The notes under the pieces were generated by a model. That model was not told where the DNA came from and ran no database searches. It worked only from the letters and a program-made list of their open reading frames with translations. Of a stretch of DNA of 64,000 bases, positions 9,096-17,411 are shown piece after piece. The translations under genes and the position numbers were made by a program. The stretch comes from UBA1206 sp050953105. Lineage in GTDB: Bacteria > Bacillota > Clostridia > Oscillospirales > CAG-382. Positions within the stretch are counted from its first letter, which is position 1, and each line of letters begins with the position of its first letter. The DNA lies in NCBI GenBank assembly GCA_050953105.1, contig JBMNMA010000004.1, positions 558,001-622,000 of the forward strand, given 5' to 3'.

Positions 9096-9264
9096 AGAGA
9101 GAAAAAGAGAAAAGATAAGAGAAAAAGTTTAAAACCCTTCGGGTTTTAGTCGTTTGATTGTATATATTATAAGTTAGCAGCAGTTAATGCAGCGGCAGGG
9201 AGATGAAATATAAATAAGCCTTCCCCCCAGGGAAAGGGGACCGCGTCAGCGGTGGATGAGGGGT
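9096..9264 (+). repeat. Modular intergenic repeat, copy 2 (modules 2+3)
   Basis: Module 2 with an AAAACCCttcGGGTTTT palindrome and TATAAGTTAGCAGCA, then module 3 (9216-9264) from AAGCCTTCC to GCGGTGGATGAGGGGT. The palindrome could also serve as terminator for the CHAP gene. It occupies about half of the 9082-9436 gap; the rest holds only the ahcY promoter. Confidence 0.85.
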
Positions 9265-9376
9265 TAATGCCGTCAACAAGGTTAAGATAGTGATAAAAAT
9301 GAAAACCATCCTTCCGGTTGATTAAATCCGAGCCTTGCTTATATGAAATCTGCTGACGGTGTCAGCGGGATATTTA

Positions 9377-9404
9377 TTGACATTTCCCCCATATATGGTA
9401 TAAT
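9377..9404 (+). promoter_or_regulatory. Promoter of ahcY
   Basis: TTGACA (9377-9382), 16-bp spacer, TATAAT (9399-9404), about 32 bp before the ATG. The leader is too short for an SAH riboswitch. Confidence 0.85.
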
Positions 9405-9436
9405 ATCCATGGAAAAACACGAAAGGCAAGATAAAA

Positions 9437-10681
9437 ATGAGCGAAATAAGAAACTACGAACTCTGGCAAAGCGGCAAAACCAAAATTGAATGGGTTAAGC
9501 GCAATATGCCGTTGTTAAACACAATAGAAAAAACCTTTACCGCCGAAAAACCCTTTTTAGGCCTTAAAATCGCCCTCTCGGTCCACCTTGAGGCAAAAAC
9601 CGCCTATCTCTGCAAGGTGCTGGCCGCCGGCGGAGCCGAAATGTATGTAACAGGCTCCAACCCCCTGTCCACCCAGGACGATGTGGCTGCGGCGTTAGTC
9701 CATGACGGACTCAACGTCTATGCCTGGTACAACGCCACCTCCGATGAATATGAAAAGCATATTTCAAAGGTCATAGAGGCCCAACCCAATATAATCATCG
9801 ACGACGGGGGCGACCTTGTCAACCTTATTCACACCAAATATCCCCACCTTGTTAAAAACGTCATAGGCGGCTGCGAGGAAACCACCACCGGTATCATTCG
9901 CCTTAAGGCCATGGATAAGGCGGGGGTTTTGAAGTTCCCCATGATGCTTGTAAACAACGCCATGTGCAAGCATCTTTTCGACAACCGTTACGGCACGGGC
10001 CAGTCGGTATGGGACGGCATCAACCGCACCACCAACCTTATTGTGGCGGGCAAAACCGTGGTTGTGGCCGGTTACGGCTGGTGCGGCAAGGGCGTTGCCA
10101 TGAGAGCAAAGGGCAACGGTGCTTCGGTGGTTGTTACCGAGATAGATCCCATAAAAGCCATGGAAGCGGTCATGGACGGGTTTAAGGTTATGAAAATGAC
10201 CGAAGCTGCTAAAATCGGGGATATTTTCGTTACCGTTACCGGCTGCCGGGACGTTATCACCGCCGACAGCTTTGTTAACATGAAGGACGGTGCAATACTC
10301 TGCAACGCCGGACACTTTGACATTGAGGTGGACGTTGCCGGCCTTAAAAAGATGGCAGTTAAGGAGTTTACCGCAAGGAATAACATAACCGGCTATACCC
10401 TTGAAAACGGCAACACCCTGTTTGTTCTGGGAGAAGGCAGGCTTGTCAACCTCGCCTGCGCCGACGGACATCCGGCAGAAATTATGGATATGTCCTTTGC
10501 CATTCAGGCCCTTTCGGCGGAGTATCTGGTTAAAAATAAAGGCAGCCTTTCCGGCACCGTGGAAGTCCCGGAGGAAATCGACAAAAAGGTCGCCGATATG
10601 GTGTTAAAGTTCTGGAATGTGGAAATCGACACCCTGACCGAAACCCAAAAAGAGTACCTCGACGGCTGGAAAGTGGATTAA
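9437..10681 (+). CDS. ahcY: Adenosylhomocysteinase
   Basis: Hydrolyses S-adenosylhomocysteine to adenosine and homocysteine, clearing the inhibitory product of methyltransferases. The 414 aa fit the short bacterial form. NAD-binding loop VVAGYGWCGKG near 210; substrate and catalytic motifs SVHLEAKTA, DDGGDL, EETTTG, NNAMCKHLFDNRYGTGQS and the C-terminal GRLVNLACADGHP(A/S) are present. Monocistronic, with a strong promoter and a strong terminator. Confidence 0.96.
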   Translation: MSEIRNYELWQSGKTKIEWVKRNMPLLNTIEKTFTAEKPFLGLKIALSVHLEAKTAYLCKVLAAGGAEMYVTGSNPLSTQDDVAAALVHDGLNVYAWYNATSDEYEKHISKVIEAQPNIIIDDGGDLVNLIHTKYPHLVKNVIGGCEETTTGIIRLKAMDKAGVLKFPMMLVNNAMCKHLFDNRYGTGQSVWDGINRTTNLIVAGKTVVVAGYGWCGKGVAMRAKGNGASVVVTEIDPIKAMEAVMDGFKVMKMTEAAKIGDIFVTVTGCRDVITADSFVNMKDGAILCNAGHFDIEVDVAGLKKMAVKEFTARNNITGYTLENGNTLFVLGEGRLVNLACADGHPAEIMDMSFAIQALSAEYLVKNKGSLSGTVEVPEEIDKKVADMVLKFWNVEIDTLTETQKEYLDGWKVD

Positions 10682-10740
10682 TATTTAATCAGTCAACAAT
10701 AAGTGCACAGCATCAGTTAAAGCAATAAATATTATAAATA

Positions 10741-10772
10741 ACAAAGCCGGCTCAAAGCCGGCTTTGTCTGTT
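10741..10772 (+). terminator. Terminator of ahcY
   Basis: Perfect stem CAAAGCCGGC/GCCGGCTTTG with a TCAAA loop, followed by a T-rich tail. The 10682-10987 gap holds otherwise only the next terminator. Confidence 0.85.
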
Positions 10773-10943
10773 TGTTATTATGGTGTCGGTAATATTCACA
10801 GTTAAGCCTTTGATTTTACCACTAATGACAAAGAATGCAAATTTACGCAAATATTATAGACAATAATGGGACTATGCGGTATATGATAAAAACTCATAAA
10901 GGGACACTGAACCGTAAATAACGCTCATGCCATGAAAGTAAAA

Positions 10944-10980
10944 ACAAGCACCGGCCTGTTAAAAGACCGGTGCTTTTTAA
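10944..10980. terminator. Bidirectional terminator between ahcY and the acyltransferase
   Basis: Stem AAGCACCGG/CCGGTGCTT flanked by T-rich runs on both strands; it ends the minus-strand acyltransferase gene and backs up the ahcY terminator. Confidence 0.8.
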
Positions 10981-10987
10981 TGGTTAG

Positions 10988-12277
10988 TTAAATTTCTTCA
11001 GCATCGGCATTCACGGTGTTTCTGGCCGATTTCCTCTTTTCAAGAACCTTGTTATACTCAAGGGTGAACAGCTCCTCCGCTGCAAGGGCAATTTTCATGG
11101 TGGCGTCCCGTTTGGTTCTGGGGTAGCACCAGAAGGAGTCGTCAAGGGTGGATATATCAAGGCTGTCTCCGATTTTACGGTAGTCAAACTCCACATGAAT
11201 CGATTCCAACATCAGCGGCGGCAGGAAAAGGTGAACCGGTTCGCCGTAAGCAGTGCAGTCGATGGTCAACCCCTCGCAGGTCTGCTTTATCCTGCCATAT
11301 CCCTGGGGGATAAACTTCTTTGCGCCGGGCAGGGTTTCGACGAATATTTCATCCTCAAAATAGTAGGTGCCGTTTACCAGCTCTTCTCTCACACACTCTC
11401 TTTCCCAGCGATACCAATCGGGAATATGGGTGAAGGTGTCGATACCGTCGGTTGCCTTAAGCTCTCCCAATTCGGTCATTTCCCACACTTTGCCGCACTT
11501 GTTGCACTTTAATGTAGTGCCTTCCCCAACCATTTCGCCTTCCGTATGACAGGATGAGCATTTGTATAAGATTTTATTAAGTCCCTTTGCCCTGCGGGGA
11601 TGCTTTATTTTTATCCCTTCTTTTTTCTGCCAGGCAAAGTCGTCATAGGTAAGGTTTTCTTTTATAATCTCGTTTATTTTATTTACCGAATACTCTTTAA
11701 GCTGTTCGGTGGTTAAAATAAGCTTAAAATCCGCTTCAAGACGGGTGTATTTAAGTTCCTTGTTCCACTGAGGGCAGGAAATAAAGTTACCCTTTGAATT
11801 TATAACCGCAACGGGTATTCCCAGTCGTTTGGCAAGCATACCTGTGGTGGGGGAAAGGTAGGAGGTAGTTCCGTCAAAAGAGTATCTTGCTTCCGGGTAT
11901 ATGGTGATTATCGACTTTAATTCGTCAGCGCAGTATCGGAGGTTTTTAAGAAGATAGGGGTCTCTGGTAAATTTTCTCTTGCCTATGCTGCCGAAAAACC
12001 GCATTATACCTTCGCCATGGTCGTGAAAGCCGTCGATTGCCACCACGTAGTTGGCAAGCCGGGGAAAAATTGCGGTAAACAGTATATAATAATCTATCTC
12101 TGACCCGTGGTTGCAAAAGAGAAGATAAGGCGGCTTGACACCCTTCATGCCTATTTTTCTTGTTTTCAGGCGGCGCCACAGCATTCTCGGAAAGGCAACA
12201 ATCAGCACTATTAACAGCATTAGCTTGCTGGTTTTTCGGGGCTTTTTTTGAAAATCAAAGCGTTTAACATCTTCCAT
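10988..12277 (-). CDS. PlsC-like acyltransferase with embedded zinc ribbon
   Basis: A 429-aa protein with an N-terminal hydrophobic segment (about 20-38) and an acyltransferase domain (about 45-215). The motif NHGSEIDYY resembles the NHx4D catalytic motif and IYPEARYSF the PEGxRS substrate motif of 1-acylglycerol-3-phosphate acyltransferases. A CSSC...CNKC zinc ribbon follows at about 250-270, then a C-terminal domain of about 150 aa that I do not recognise. Start chosen at 12277 because GGAGGTG precedes that ATG; the frame opens ten codons earlier without a site. Probably membrane-bound lipid acylation; the acyl acceptor is uncertain. Confidence 0.75.
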   Translation of the reverse strand: MEDVKRFDFQKKPRKTSKLMLLIVLIVAFPRMLWRRLKTRKIGMKGVKPPYLLFCNHGSEIDYYILFTAIFPRLANYVVAIDGFHDHGEGIMRFFGSIGKRKFTRDPYLLKNLRYCADELKSIITIYPEARYSFDGTTSYLSPTTGMLAKRLGIPVAVINSKGNFISCPQWNKELKYTRLEADFKLILTTEQLKEYSVNKINEIIKENLTYDDFAWQKKEGIKIKHPRRAKGLNKILYKCSSCHTEGEMVGEGTTLKCNKCGKVWEMTELGELKATDGIDTFTHIPDWYRWERECVREELVNGTYYFEDEIFVETLPGAKKFIPQGYGRIKQTCEGLTIDCTAYGEPVHLFLPPLMLESIHVEFDYRKIGDSLDISTLDDSFWCYPRTKRDATMKIALAAEELFTLEYNKVLEKRKSARNTVNADAEEI

Positions 12278-12360
12278 AACGGCACCTCCGGAAAATAAGG
12301 TTAACAAAGGGGAATAATTAATACCTGTAAATTGTTTACTTTTGCAAAATATTACGCTTA

Positions 12361-12389
12361 ATAATATCAGAAAATGTCGCTCCCGTCAA
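12361..12389 (-). promoter_or_regulatory. Promoter of the PlsC-like gene
   Basis: Minus-strand TTGACG (12384-12389), 17-bp spacer, TATTAT (12361-12366), 84 bp before the start. Confidence 0.65.
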
Positions 12390-12449
12390 TGGCTTGGAAC
12401 ATTTATCAACGGAAGTTAATATTTTAATTCTTTACTGCAAAGCGTATGA

Positions 12450-12478
12450 TTGACAATATGGGTTTATTATGCTAATAT
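12450..12478 (+). promoter_or_regulatory. Promoter of the DUF362 gene
   Basis: TTGACA (12450-12455), 17-bp spacer, TAATAT (12473-12478). The inferred start point would leave a very short leader before the AGGGAGG site, so the call is moderate. Confidence 0.55.
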
Positions 12479-12496
12479 AACAGGGAGGTGAAAGCT

Positions 12497-13603
12497 ATGG
12501 AAAAATCAAAGGTTTATTTTTGTGATTTTACCGCCCGTAAATCCAATCTGACCGATAAGTTAAAGCGGCTGATTAAAGAAGCGGGAATGGAGTCGATAGA
12601 TTTTACAAACAAGTTTGTGGCGATTAAGGTTCATTTCGGTGAACCAGGCAACCTTGCCTATATCCGTCCCAATTACGCCAAAGCGGTGTGCGATTACATA
12701 AAGGAACTCGGGGGAAAACCCTTTTTAACCGACTGCAACACCCTCTACCCCGGCAGACGGAAAAATGCCTTGGAGCATATCGAATCGGCCTATGTCAACG
12801 GCTACAACCCCTTTTCCACCGGTGTGCATGTAATAATAGGCGACGGCCTTAAGGGCACCGACGACGTGGATATCCCCGTTGAGGGCGGCGAATGCGTAAA
12901 GTCCGCCAAGATAGGCAGAGCGGTGATGGATGCCGACATTTTTATATCCCTTAACCATTTCAAAGGCCATGAGGCTACCGGTTTTGGCGGAGCACTGAAA
13001 AATATCGGCATGGGCTGCGGTTCCCGGGGCGGTAAAATGGAAATGCACTCTTCCGGCAAACCGGTGGTAAGAAAAGAAAAATGCACCTACTGCCGCATTT
13101 GCCTTAAAAGCTGCGCCCACAGAGCAATAACCTTTATAGATAAAAAAGCAAACATAGACCATGATAAATGCACCGGCTGCGGCAGATGTATCGGCGCCTG
13201 CAACTTTGACGCCATTGTCCCCGGCAGTGACGAGCGTAACTCGGTGCTTTGCAAAAAGATTGCCGAATACACAAAGGCGGTTATAGACGGGCGGCCCCAC
13301 TTCCACATTTCGCTGGTTAATGAAGTGTCACCCTATTGCGACTGCTACAGCCGCAACGACCTTCCCATAGTTCCCGATATCGGAATGTTCGCCTCCTTTG
13401 ACCCCGTGGCCATCGACCAGGCCTGTGCTGATGCGGTAAACGCCGAAACACCTATAAAAGGCAGTCTGCTGGACGAGGCCGAAAAGAAGTGCTGCGACCA
13501 TTTCACTAACGTCTCCCCCAACACCGACTGGAAAGTAACCCTTGAACACGCCGAAAAACTGGGAATCGGCACAAGGGAATATGAGCTGGTTAAGATTAAA
13601 TAG
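12497..13603 (+). CDS. DUF362 protein with two [4Fe-4S] ferredoxin clusters
   Basis: A 368-aa cytoplasmic protein. The DUF362 domain begins with IKVHFGEPGNLAYIRP and continues with SLNHFKGHEATGFGGALKNIGMGC. Two ferredoxin motifs, CTYCRICLKSC and CTGCGRCIGAC, lie near 195-235, followed by the C-terminal DUF362 part (DIGMFASFDPVAIDQACAD). Probably a redox protein; its substrate is unknown. Start set at the ATG 12497, 8 nt after AGGGAGG; an in-frame GTG at 12488 lies inside that site. Confidence 0.85.
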   Translation: MEKSKVYFCDFTARKSNLTDKLKRLIKEAGMESIDFTNKFVAIKVHFGEPGNLAYIRPNYAKAVCDYIKELGGKPFLTDCNTLYPGRRKNALEHIESAYVNGYNPFSTGVHVIIGDGLKGTDDVDIPVEGGECVKSAKIGRAVMDADIFISLNHFKGHEATGFGGALKNIGMGCGSRGGKMEMHSSGKPVVRKEKCTYCRICLKSCAHRAITFIDKKANIDHDKCTGCGRCIGACNFDAIVPGSDERNSVLCKKIAEYTKAVIDGRPHFHISLVNEVSPYCDCYSRNDLPIVPDIGMFASFDPVAIDQACADAVNAETPIKGSLLDEAEKKCCDHFTNVSPNTDWKVTLEHAEKLGIGTREYELVKIK

Positions 13604-13615
13604 AAATACATAAGT

Positions 13616-13648
13616 AAAAAAGCCTTGAATTTCAAGGCTTTTTTTATT
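13616..13648 (+). terminator. Terminator of the DUF362 gene
   Basis: Stem AAGCCTTGAA/TTCAAGGCTT followed by seven T. Confidence 0.9.
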
Positions 13649-13702
13649 CTCGTGATTATAAATAATATATTACTATAATGCATCGACATGAGAAAAATGT
13701 TA

Positions 13703-13753
13703 AAAGCCTTCGCCCCGGGGGAAGGGGGCCGCGTCAGCGGTGGATGAGGGGTT
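13703..13753 (+). repeat. Modular intergenic repeat, copy 3 (module 3)
   Basis: Runs from AAGCCTTCGCCCC to GCGTCAGCGGTGGATGAGGG and is very close to copy 2 in its second half. It lies in the 13604-14085 gap, which otherwise holds only the fab promoter and operator. Confidence 0.8.
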
Positions 13754-13985
13754 AGTGCTGTCGATCTGGAAAAGAATGAAAAACGAGTGAAATCAATCTT
13801 TCCGGATATATCAAATCCGTTAATAAAACCAGACACTCCGAAAAGAAAAAGGCTATTTAGTGTAAAAACGAAACCCGCTTTCGGCGAGTTTATGTTTTAG
13901 GAAGATTATTGTTGAAGTGTGTAAATATTAATTCTCGTTTATACGTTGTTAACAGATAGAACATAAAAAATTAATTCCCCGGGCA

Positions 13986-14014
13986 TTGATTGAGGGGGAG
14001 GGATGTGGTAAAAT
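13986..14014 (+). promoter_or_regulatory. Promoter of the fab operon
   Basis: TTGATT (13986-13991), 17-bp spacer, TAAAAT (14009-14014). The operator repeats start about 14 bp downstream of the -10 box. Confidence 0.65.
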
Positions 14015-14027
14015 CCCACATCAGAAC

Positions 14028-14059
14028 GGTTGACAAGTAAACCGGTTGACAAATAAACC
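14028..14059 (+). promoter_or_regulatory. Tandem operator, probable FabT-like MarR site
   Basis: Two adjacent 16-bp repeats, GGTTGACAAGTAAACC (14028-14043) and GGTTGACAAATAAACC (14044-14059). Each is an imperfect palindrome with GGTT/AACC arms. They lie just after the inferred transcription start and before the marR gene, as expected for an autoregulated repressor. The sequence differs from the published FabT box, so the assignment is inference. Confidence 0.6.
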
Positions 14060-14085
14060 CGAAAACTGCGACAGGAGGTGTATCA

Positions 14086-14559
14086 ATGGAACAAAGACCG
14101 GATGACAGGTATGATATGTTTATCTATCTCGTATCGGCAATCAACAAAAACATTCAGCGAATCCGCAGCGAAAAAGCAACCGAGGACGGCATAAAAACCG
14201 TCAACACCATGTGGCTGCTCCAGCTCCGTAATGAACCCGACGGGCTTACCGCCAGCGAGCTTGCCGCCAAATGCCTTGTTGACAAATCCCTTGTATCCCG
14301 TGAACTTGTCCAGATGGAAAAAAGCGGCCTGGTGCGGTTCGACATTAAGTTAGAAGATTCCAAGGTGATTCGTAAGATTTTCCTTACCGAAAAGGGAGGT
14401 AAGCTTGCCGCCAAATATTCCGGCGTGGCTTTGGATATTCAGTCCGCCATAAGGCAGTCCCACAGCGAGGAGGAAATTGCCATTTTCTACAAGGTGCTTA
14501 AAACCTTCGCAGACAGGATTGAGGAAGCCGCCAACGACAGTGAAACGCCAACAAAATAA
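14086..14559 (+). CDS. MarR-family regulator, FabT-like
   Basis: A 157-aa winged-helix dimeric regulator heading the fatty-acid operon. The DNA-binding HTH lies about 55-80 (LTASELAAKCLVDKSLVSRELVQMEKSG) and the wing after it (DSKVIRKIFLTEKG). FabT of streptococci and lactococci has the same place at the head of fab genes and represses them, helped by acyl-ACP; the same role is inferred here. ATG follows ACAGGAGGTG. The gene symbol is withheld because orthology is not shown. Confidence 0.82.
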   Translation: MEQRPDDRYDMFIYLVSAINKNIQRIRSEKATEDGIKTVNTMWLLQLRNEPDGLTASELAAKCLVDKSLVSRELVQMEKSGLVRFDIKLEDSKVIRKIFLTEKGGKLAAKYSGVALDIQSAIRQSHSEEEIAIFYKVLKTFADRIEEAANDSETPTK

Positions 14560-14579
14560 ATTTTAAGGAGAAATTACAC

Positions 14580-14810
14580 ATGATACTTGAAAAGGTTAAA
14601 CAAATGCTTTCAGAAAAAACCGGCACCGACATATCGGAAATAACCGGCGAATCTATTTTTGCGGAAATGGGACTGGACTCCCTTGACATTGCCGAACTGC
14701 TTTTGGGTGTTGAAGAAAACTTCGGTGTGTCGGTTCAGGCAGGCCCCGATATTATTACCGTAAACGACCTGGTTAATAAGGTTAAAGCCGCCATTGACGA
14801 AAAAAACTGA
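14580..14810 (+). CDS. acpP: Acyl carrier protein
   Basis: A 76-aa acidic carrier for growing acyl chains. The phosphopantetheine serine is S34 in GLDSLDIAEL, followed by the usual helix II. AAGGAG precedes the ATG. It lies second in the operon, directly before fabK. Confidence 0.95.
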   Translation: MILEKVKQMLSEKTGTDISEITGESIFAEMGLDSLDIAELLLGVEENFGVSVQAGPDIITVNDLVNKVKAAIDEKN

Positions 14811-14814
14811 AGTT

Positions 14815-15765
14815 ATGATAAATTCTGTAATTTGCGAAAAGCTGGGAATAAAATACCCTGTCTTGCAGGGTGGGATGGCCTGGATTGCAGACGGCAGACT
14901 TGCCGCCGCCGTATCTCAAGCAGGCGGACTTGGCATAATCTCCGCCATGAACGCCGGCCCCGACTATCAGCGTGAGCAGATACATATAGCCCGTTCCCTT
15001 ACCGACAAACCCTTCGGGGTTAACATAATGCTAATGTCCCCCCATGTGGAGGAGGTGGCAAAGGTGGTTGCCGAAGAAAAAGTAAACGTGGTTACCACCG
15101 GCGCCGGCAGTCCCAATAAATATATCCCCATGTGGAAAGAGGCAGGAATAACCGTCATACCCGTTATCGCCTCTGTTGCAATGGCCAAAAGCGTGGAACG
15201 GGCAGGTGCTGACGCTGTAATTGCCGAAGGGCAGGAATCCGGCGGACACATAGGCGAACTTACCACCATAACCCTTGTCCCCCAGGTGGCATCGGCAGTT
15301 AATATTCCCGTTATTGCCGCCGGCGGAATTGGTGACGGCAGGGGAATGGCGGCAGCGTTTATGTTAGGTGCCTGCGGCGTTCAGATGGGAACCCGCTTCC
15401 TGGTGGCAAAGGAATGTAATGTCCACCAAAACTACAAGGATATGATACTTAAAGCCACCGACATTTCCACCGTCACCACGGGACGGCGTTTTGGCGGCAA
15501 CACCTGCAGATGCATAAAAAATCCCTTTGCCCGCAACTTCCTAAAAATCGAATACCAGCCCGAAACCACCGCCGACGACATAGCAAATTTAGGCGTAGGT
15601 GCCTTACGCAAGGCAGCAATAGAGGGCGATACCCTTAACGGCTGTTTTCTTGCAGGGCAGGTGTCCGGCATGATAAGCCGGGAGCAGACCGCCGCCGAAA
15701 TTATATACGAAATTGTATCCGAATGCGAAAACCTGCTTAAAGGAGGGTTAAAATGGGTGGTATAG
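14815..15765 (+). CDS. fabK: Enoyl-ACP reductase II (flavoprotein)
   Basis: Last reduction of the elongation cycle, using NAD(P)H and FMN. The 316-aa TIM-barrel protein shows PVLQGGMAWIA at its start, ESGGHIGELTT in the middle and PVIAAGGIGDGRGMAAAFMLGA for FMN phosphate binding, all typical of FabK/nitronate monooxygenase relatives; the operon context decides for FabK. I take ATG 14815, 4 bp after the acpP stop. A TTG at 14794 inside acpP is an alternative. No ribosome site is obvious, so coupling to acpP is likely. Confidence 0.92.
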   Translation: MINSVICEKLGIKYPVLQGGMAWIADGRLAAAVSQAGGLGIISAMNAGPDYQREQIHIARSLTDKPFGVNIMLMSPHVEEVAKVVAEEKVNVVTTGAGSPNKYIPMWKEAGITVIPVIASVAMAKSVERAGADAVIAEGQESGGHIGELTTITLVPQVASAVNIPVIAAGGIGDGRGMAAAFMLGACGVQMGTRFLVAKECNVHQNYKDMILKATDISTVTTGRRFGGNTCRCIKNPFARNFLKIEYQPETTADDIANLGVGALRKAAIEGDTLNGCFLAGQVSGMISREQTAAEIIYEIVSECENLLKGGLKWVV

Positions 15766-16667
15766 CCTTTATTTTTTCGGGCCAGGGCGCCCAAAGAACG
15801 GGGATGGGGCTTTCATTTTATAGTAAGTTCCCCAAAGTAAAGGAGCTTTTTGACAAAGCCGAAAAAATCCGCCCCGGCACATTAAGCCAAATGTTCGAAG
15901 GCGACGGGGAGGAGCTTAAGCAAACCCAAAACACCCAGCCCTGCCTTTATCTTACCGACCTTGCTCCGGCGTTAGCCTTAACCGAAAACGGTATTAAGCC
16001 CGCTGCCCTTGCCGGCTTTTCCCTTGGTGAAATACCTGCTCTGGCCTTTGGGGGAGCATATTCCTACGAAACCGGCTTTGAAATAGCCACAATACGGGGA
16101 AAGCTTATGGCTGAAGCGGCAAATAAAAATCCCGCCGTTATGGCAGCGGTGCTTAAGCTTGAAAACAGCGTGGTTGAGGACCTATGCAAAAAGTATAAAA
16201 ACGTTTACCCTGCCAATTACAACTGCCCCGGGCAGATTGTGGTGTCGGGCGCTGCCGGTGAAATGGCATCCTTTACAGAGGAAGTTAAAAATGCCGGCGG
16301 CAGGGTAATGATGTTAAATGTCTCGGGAGGTTTTCACTCACCCTTTATGGCTTTGGCCGCAGAAGGCTTTTCGGCGGCGCTTGAAGGGTTTGAGATAAGT
16401 AACCCCGCCGTTCCCGTTTATTCAAACCTTACCGCAAGGCCCTATGACGGTGATGTGAAGTCCCTTCTTGTCGGCCAGATAACCGGTTCGGTGAAATTGG
16501 AGGAAACCATTAAAAACATGACCGCCGCCGGCATAGATACATTTATCGAATGCGGCGTGGGCGGAGTGCTTCAAAAGCTGGTTCAAAAAATCAACCCCGG
16601 TGTTAAGGCCTATTCATTAGAGGACGCCCTACAGATAGAAACCATCAAAACAGAGGTGTCCGCATGA
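15753..16667 (+). CDS. fabD: Malonyl-CoA:ACP transacylase
   Basis: Loads malonate onto ACP. The 304-aa protein shows FSGQGAQ at the N-terminus, the nucleophile region GFSLGE near residue 88, and GGFHSPFM with the catalytic His near 200. The usual motif is GHSLGE; here the residue before the serine is Phe instead of His, with Ser and Glu kept. It overlaps the fabK end by 13 bp and has AAAGGAGGG ahead of its ATG. Confidence 0.93.
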   Translation: MGGIAFIFSGQGAQRTGMGLSFYSKFPKVKELFDKAEKIRPGTLSQMFEGDGEELKQTQNTQPCLYLTDLAPALALTENGIKPAALAGFSLGEIPALAFGGAYSYETGFEIATIRGKLMAEAANKNPAVMAAVLKLENSVVEDLCKKYKNVYPANYNCPGQIVVSGAAGEMASFTEEVKNAGGRVMMLNVSGGFHSPFMALAAEGFSAALEGFEISNPAVPVYSNLTARPYDGDVKSLLVGQITGSVKLEETIKNMTAAGIDTFIECGVGGVLQKLVQKINPGVKAYSLEDALQIETIKTEVSA

Positions 16668-17407
16668 ACTTTAAGGGAACAACAGTTGTAGTAACCGGCG
16701 GTTCAAGGGGAATAGGAAAGGCAATATGCCTTGAATTTGCCAAGTCCGGCGCCGACGTTGCCTTTTTATATGCCGGTAACGACGAAAAAGCAAACGAAAC
16801 CTTAAAAGAAATGCAAAACCTTAACCCGGATATTAAAGTTAAAATGTATAAATGCCCGGTTAACAACTATGAGGACGTTAAAATAACCTTTGCCGATATA
16901 TTATCAGCCTTCGGCAAAATAGATGTGCTTATAAACAACGCCGGCATTACCAAGGATAAACTTGCGGTTATGATGACACCGGAGGAATTTTCACAGGTCA
17001 TCGACGTTAACCTTAAAGGAACTTTCAACTGCATCCGGCAGGCCCTGCCTGCAATGCTGAAAAATAAAAGGGGCAAAATCATAAACATATCCTCGGTTTC
17101 GGGACTTATGGGCAACGCCGGGCAGGTAAACTATTCTTCATCCAAGGCGGCGTTAATCGGTCTTACCAAAACCATAGCCAAGGAATACGCCCCAAAGGGG
17201 ATAACCTGCAACGCCATCGCCCCCGGATTTGTGGAAACGGATATGACATCCGCTTTTAGTGAAAACACCGGACTTGTTGAGTCTATACCTCTAAAGCGAT
17301 TTGCCAAAGCCGAGGAAATAGCATACCTTACCCTTTTCCTTTCGTCCCCCCTTTCAAATTATATAACGGGAGAAGTCATCCGCATCGACGGCGGACTGGC
17401 AATGTAA
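16664..17407 (+). CDS. fabG: 3-oxoacyl-ACP reductase
   Basis: NADPH-dependent reduction of beta-ketoacyl-ACP. A 247-aa short-chain dehydrogenase with the cofactor loop TGGSRGIGKAI, NNAGIT, catalytic Ser in ISSVSG, and YSSSK containing the Tyr/Lys pair. Ends in the usual IRIDGGLAM. The start overlaps the fabD stop (ATGA). Confidence 0.95.
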   Translation: MNFKGTTVVVTGGSRGIGKAICLEFAKSGADVAFLYAGNDEKANETLKEMQNLNPDIKVKMYKCPVNNYEDVKITFADILSAFGKIDVLINNAGITKDKLAVMMTPEEFSQVIDVNLKGTFNCIRQALPAMLKNKRGKIINISSVSGLMGNAGQVNYSSSKAALIGLTKTIAKEYAPKGITCNAIAPGFVETDMTSAFSENTGLVESIPLKRFAKAEEIAYLTLFLSSPLSNYITGEVIRIDGGLAM

Positions 17408-17411
17408 CATA

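Noticed and set aside
9405..9436. SAH riboswitch upstream of ahcY
   Set aside because: The leader between promoter and start is only about 30 nt.
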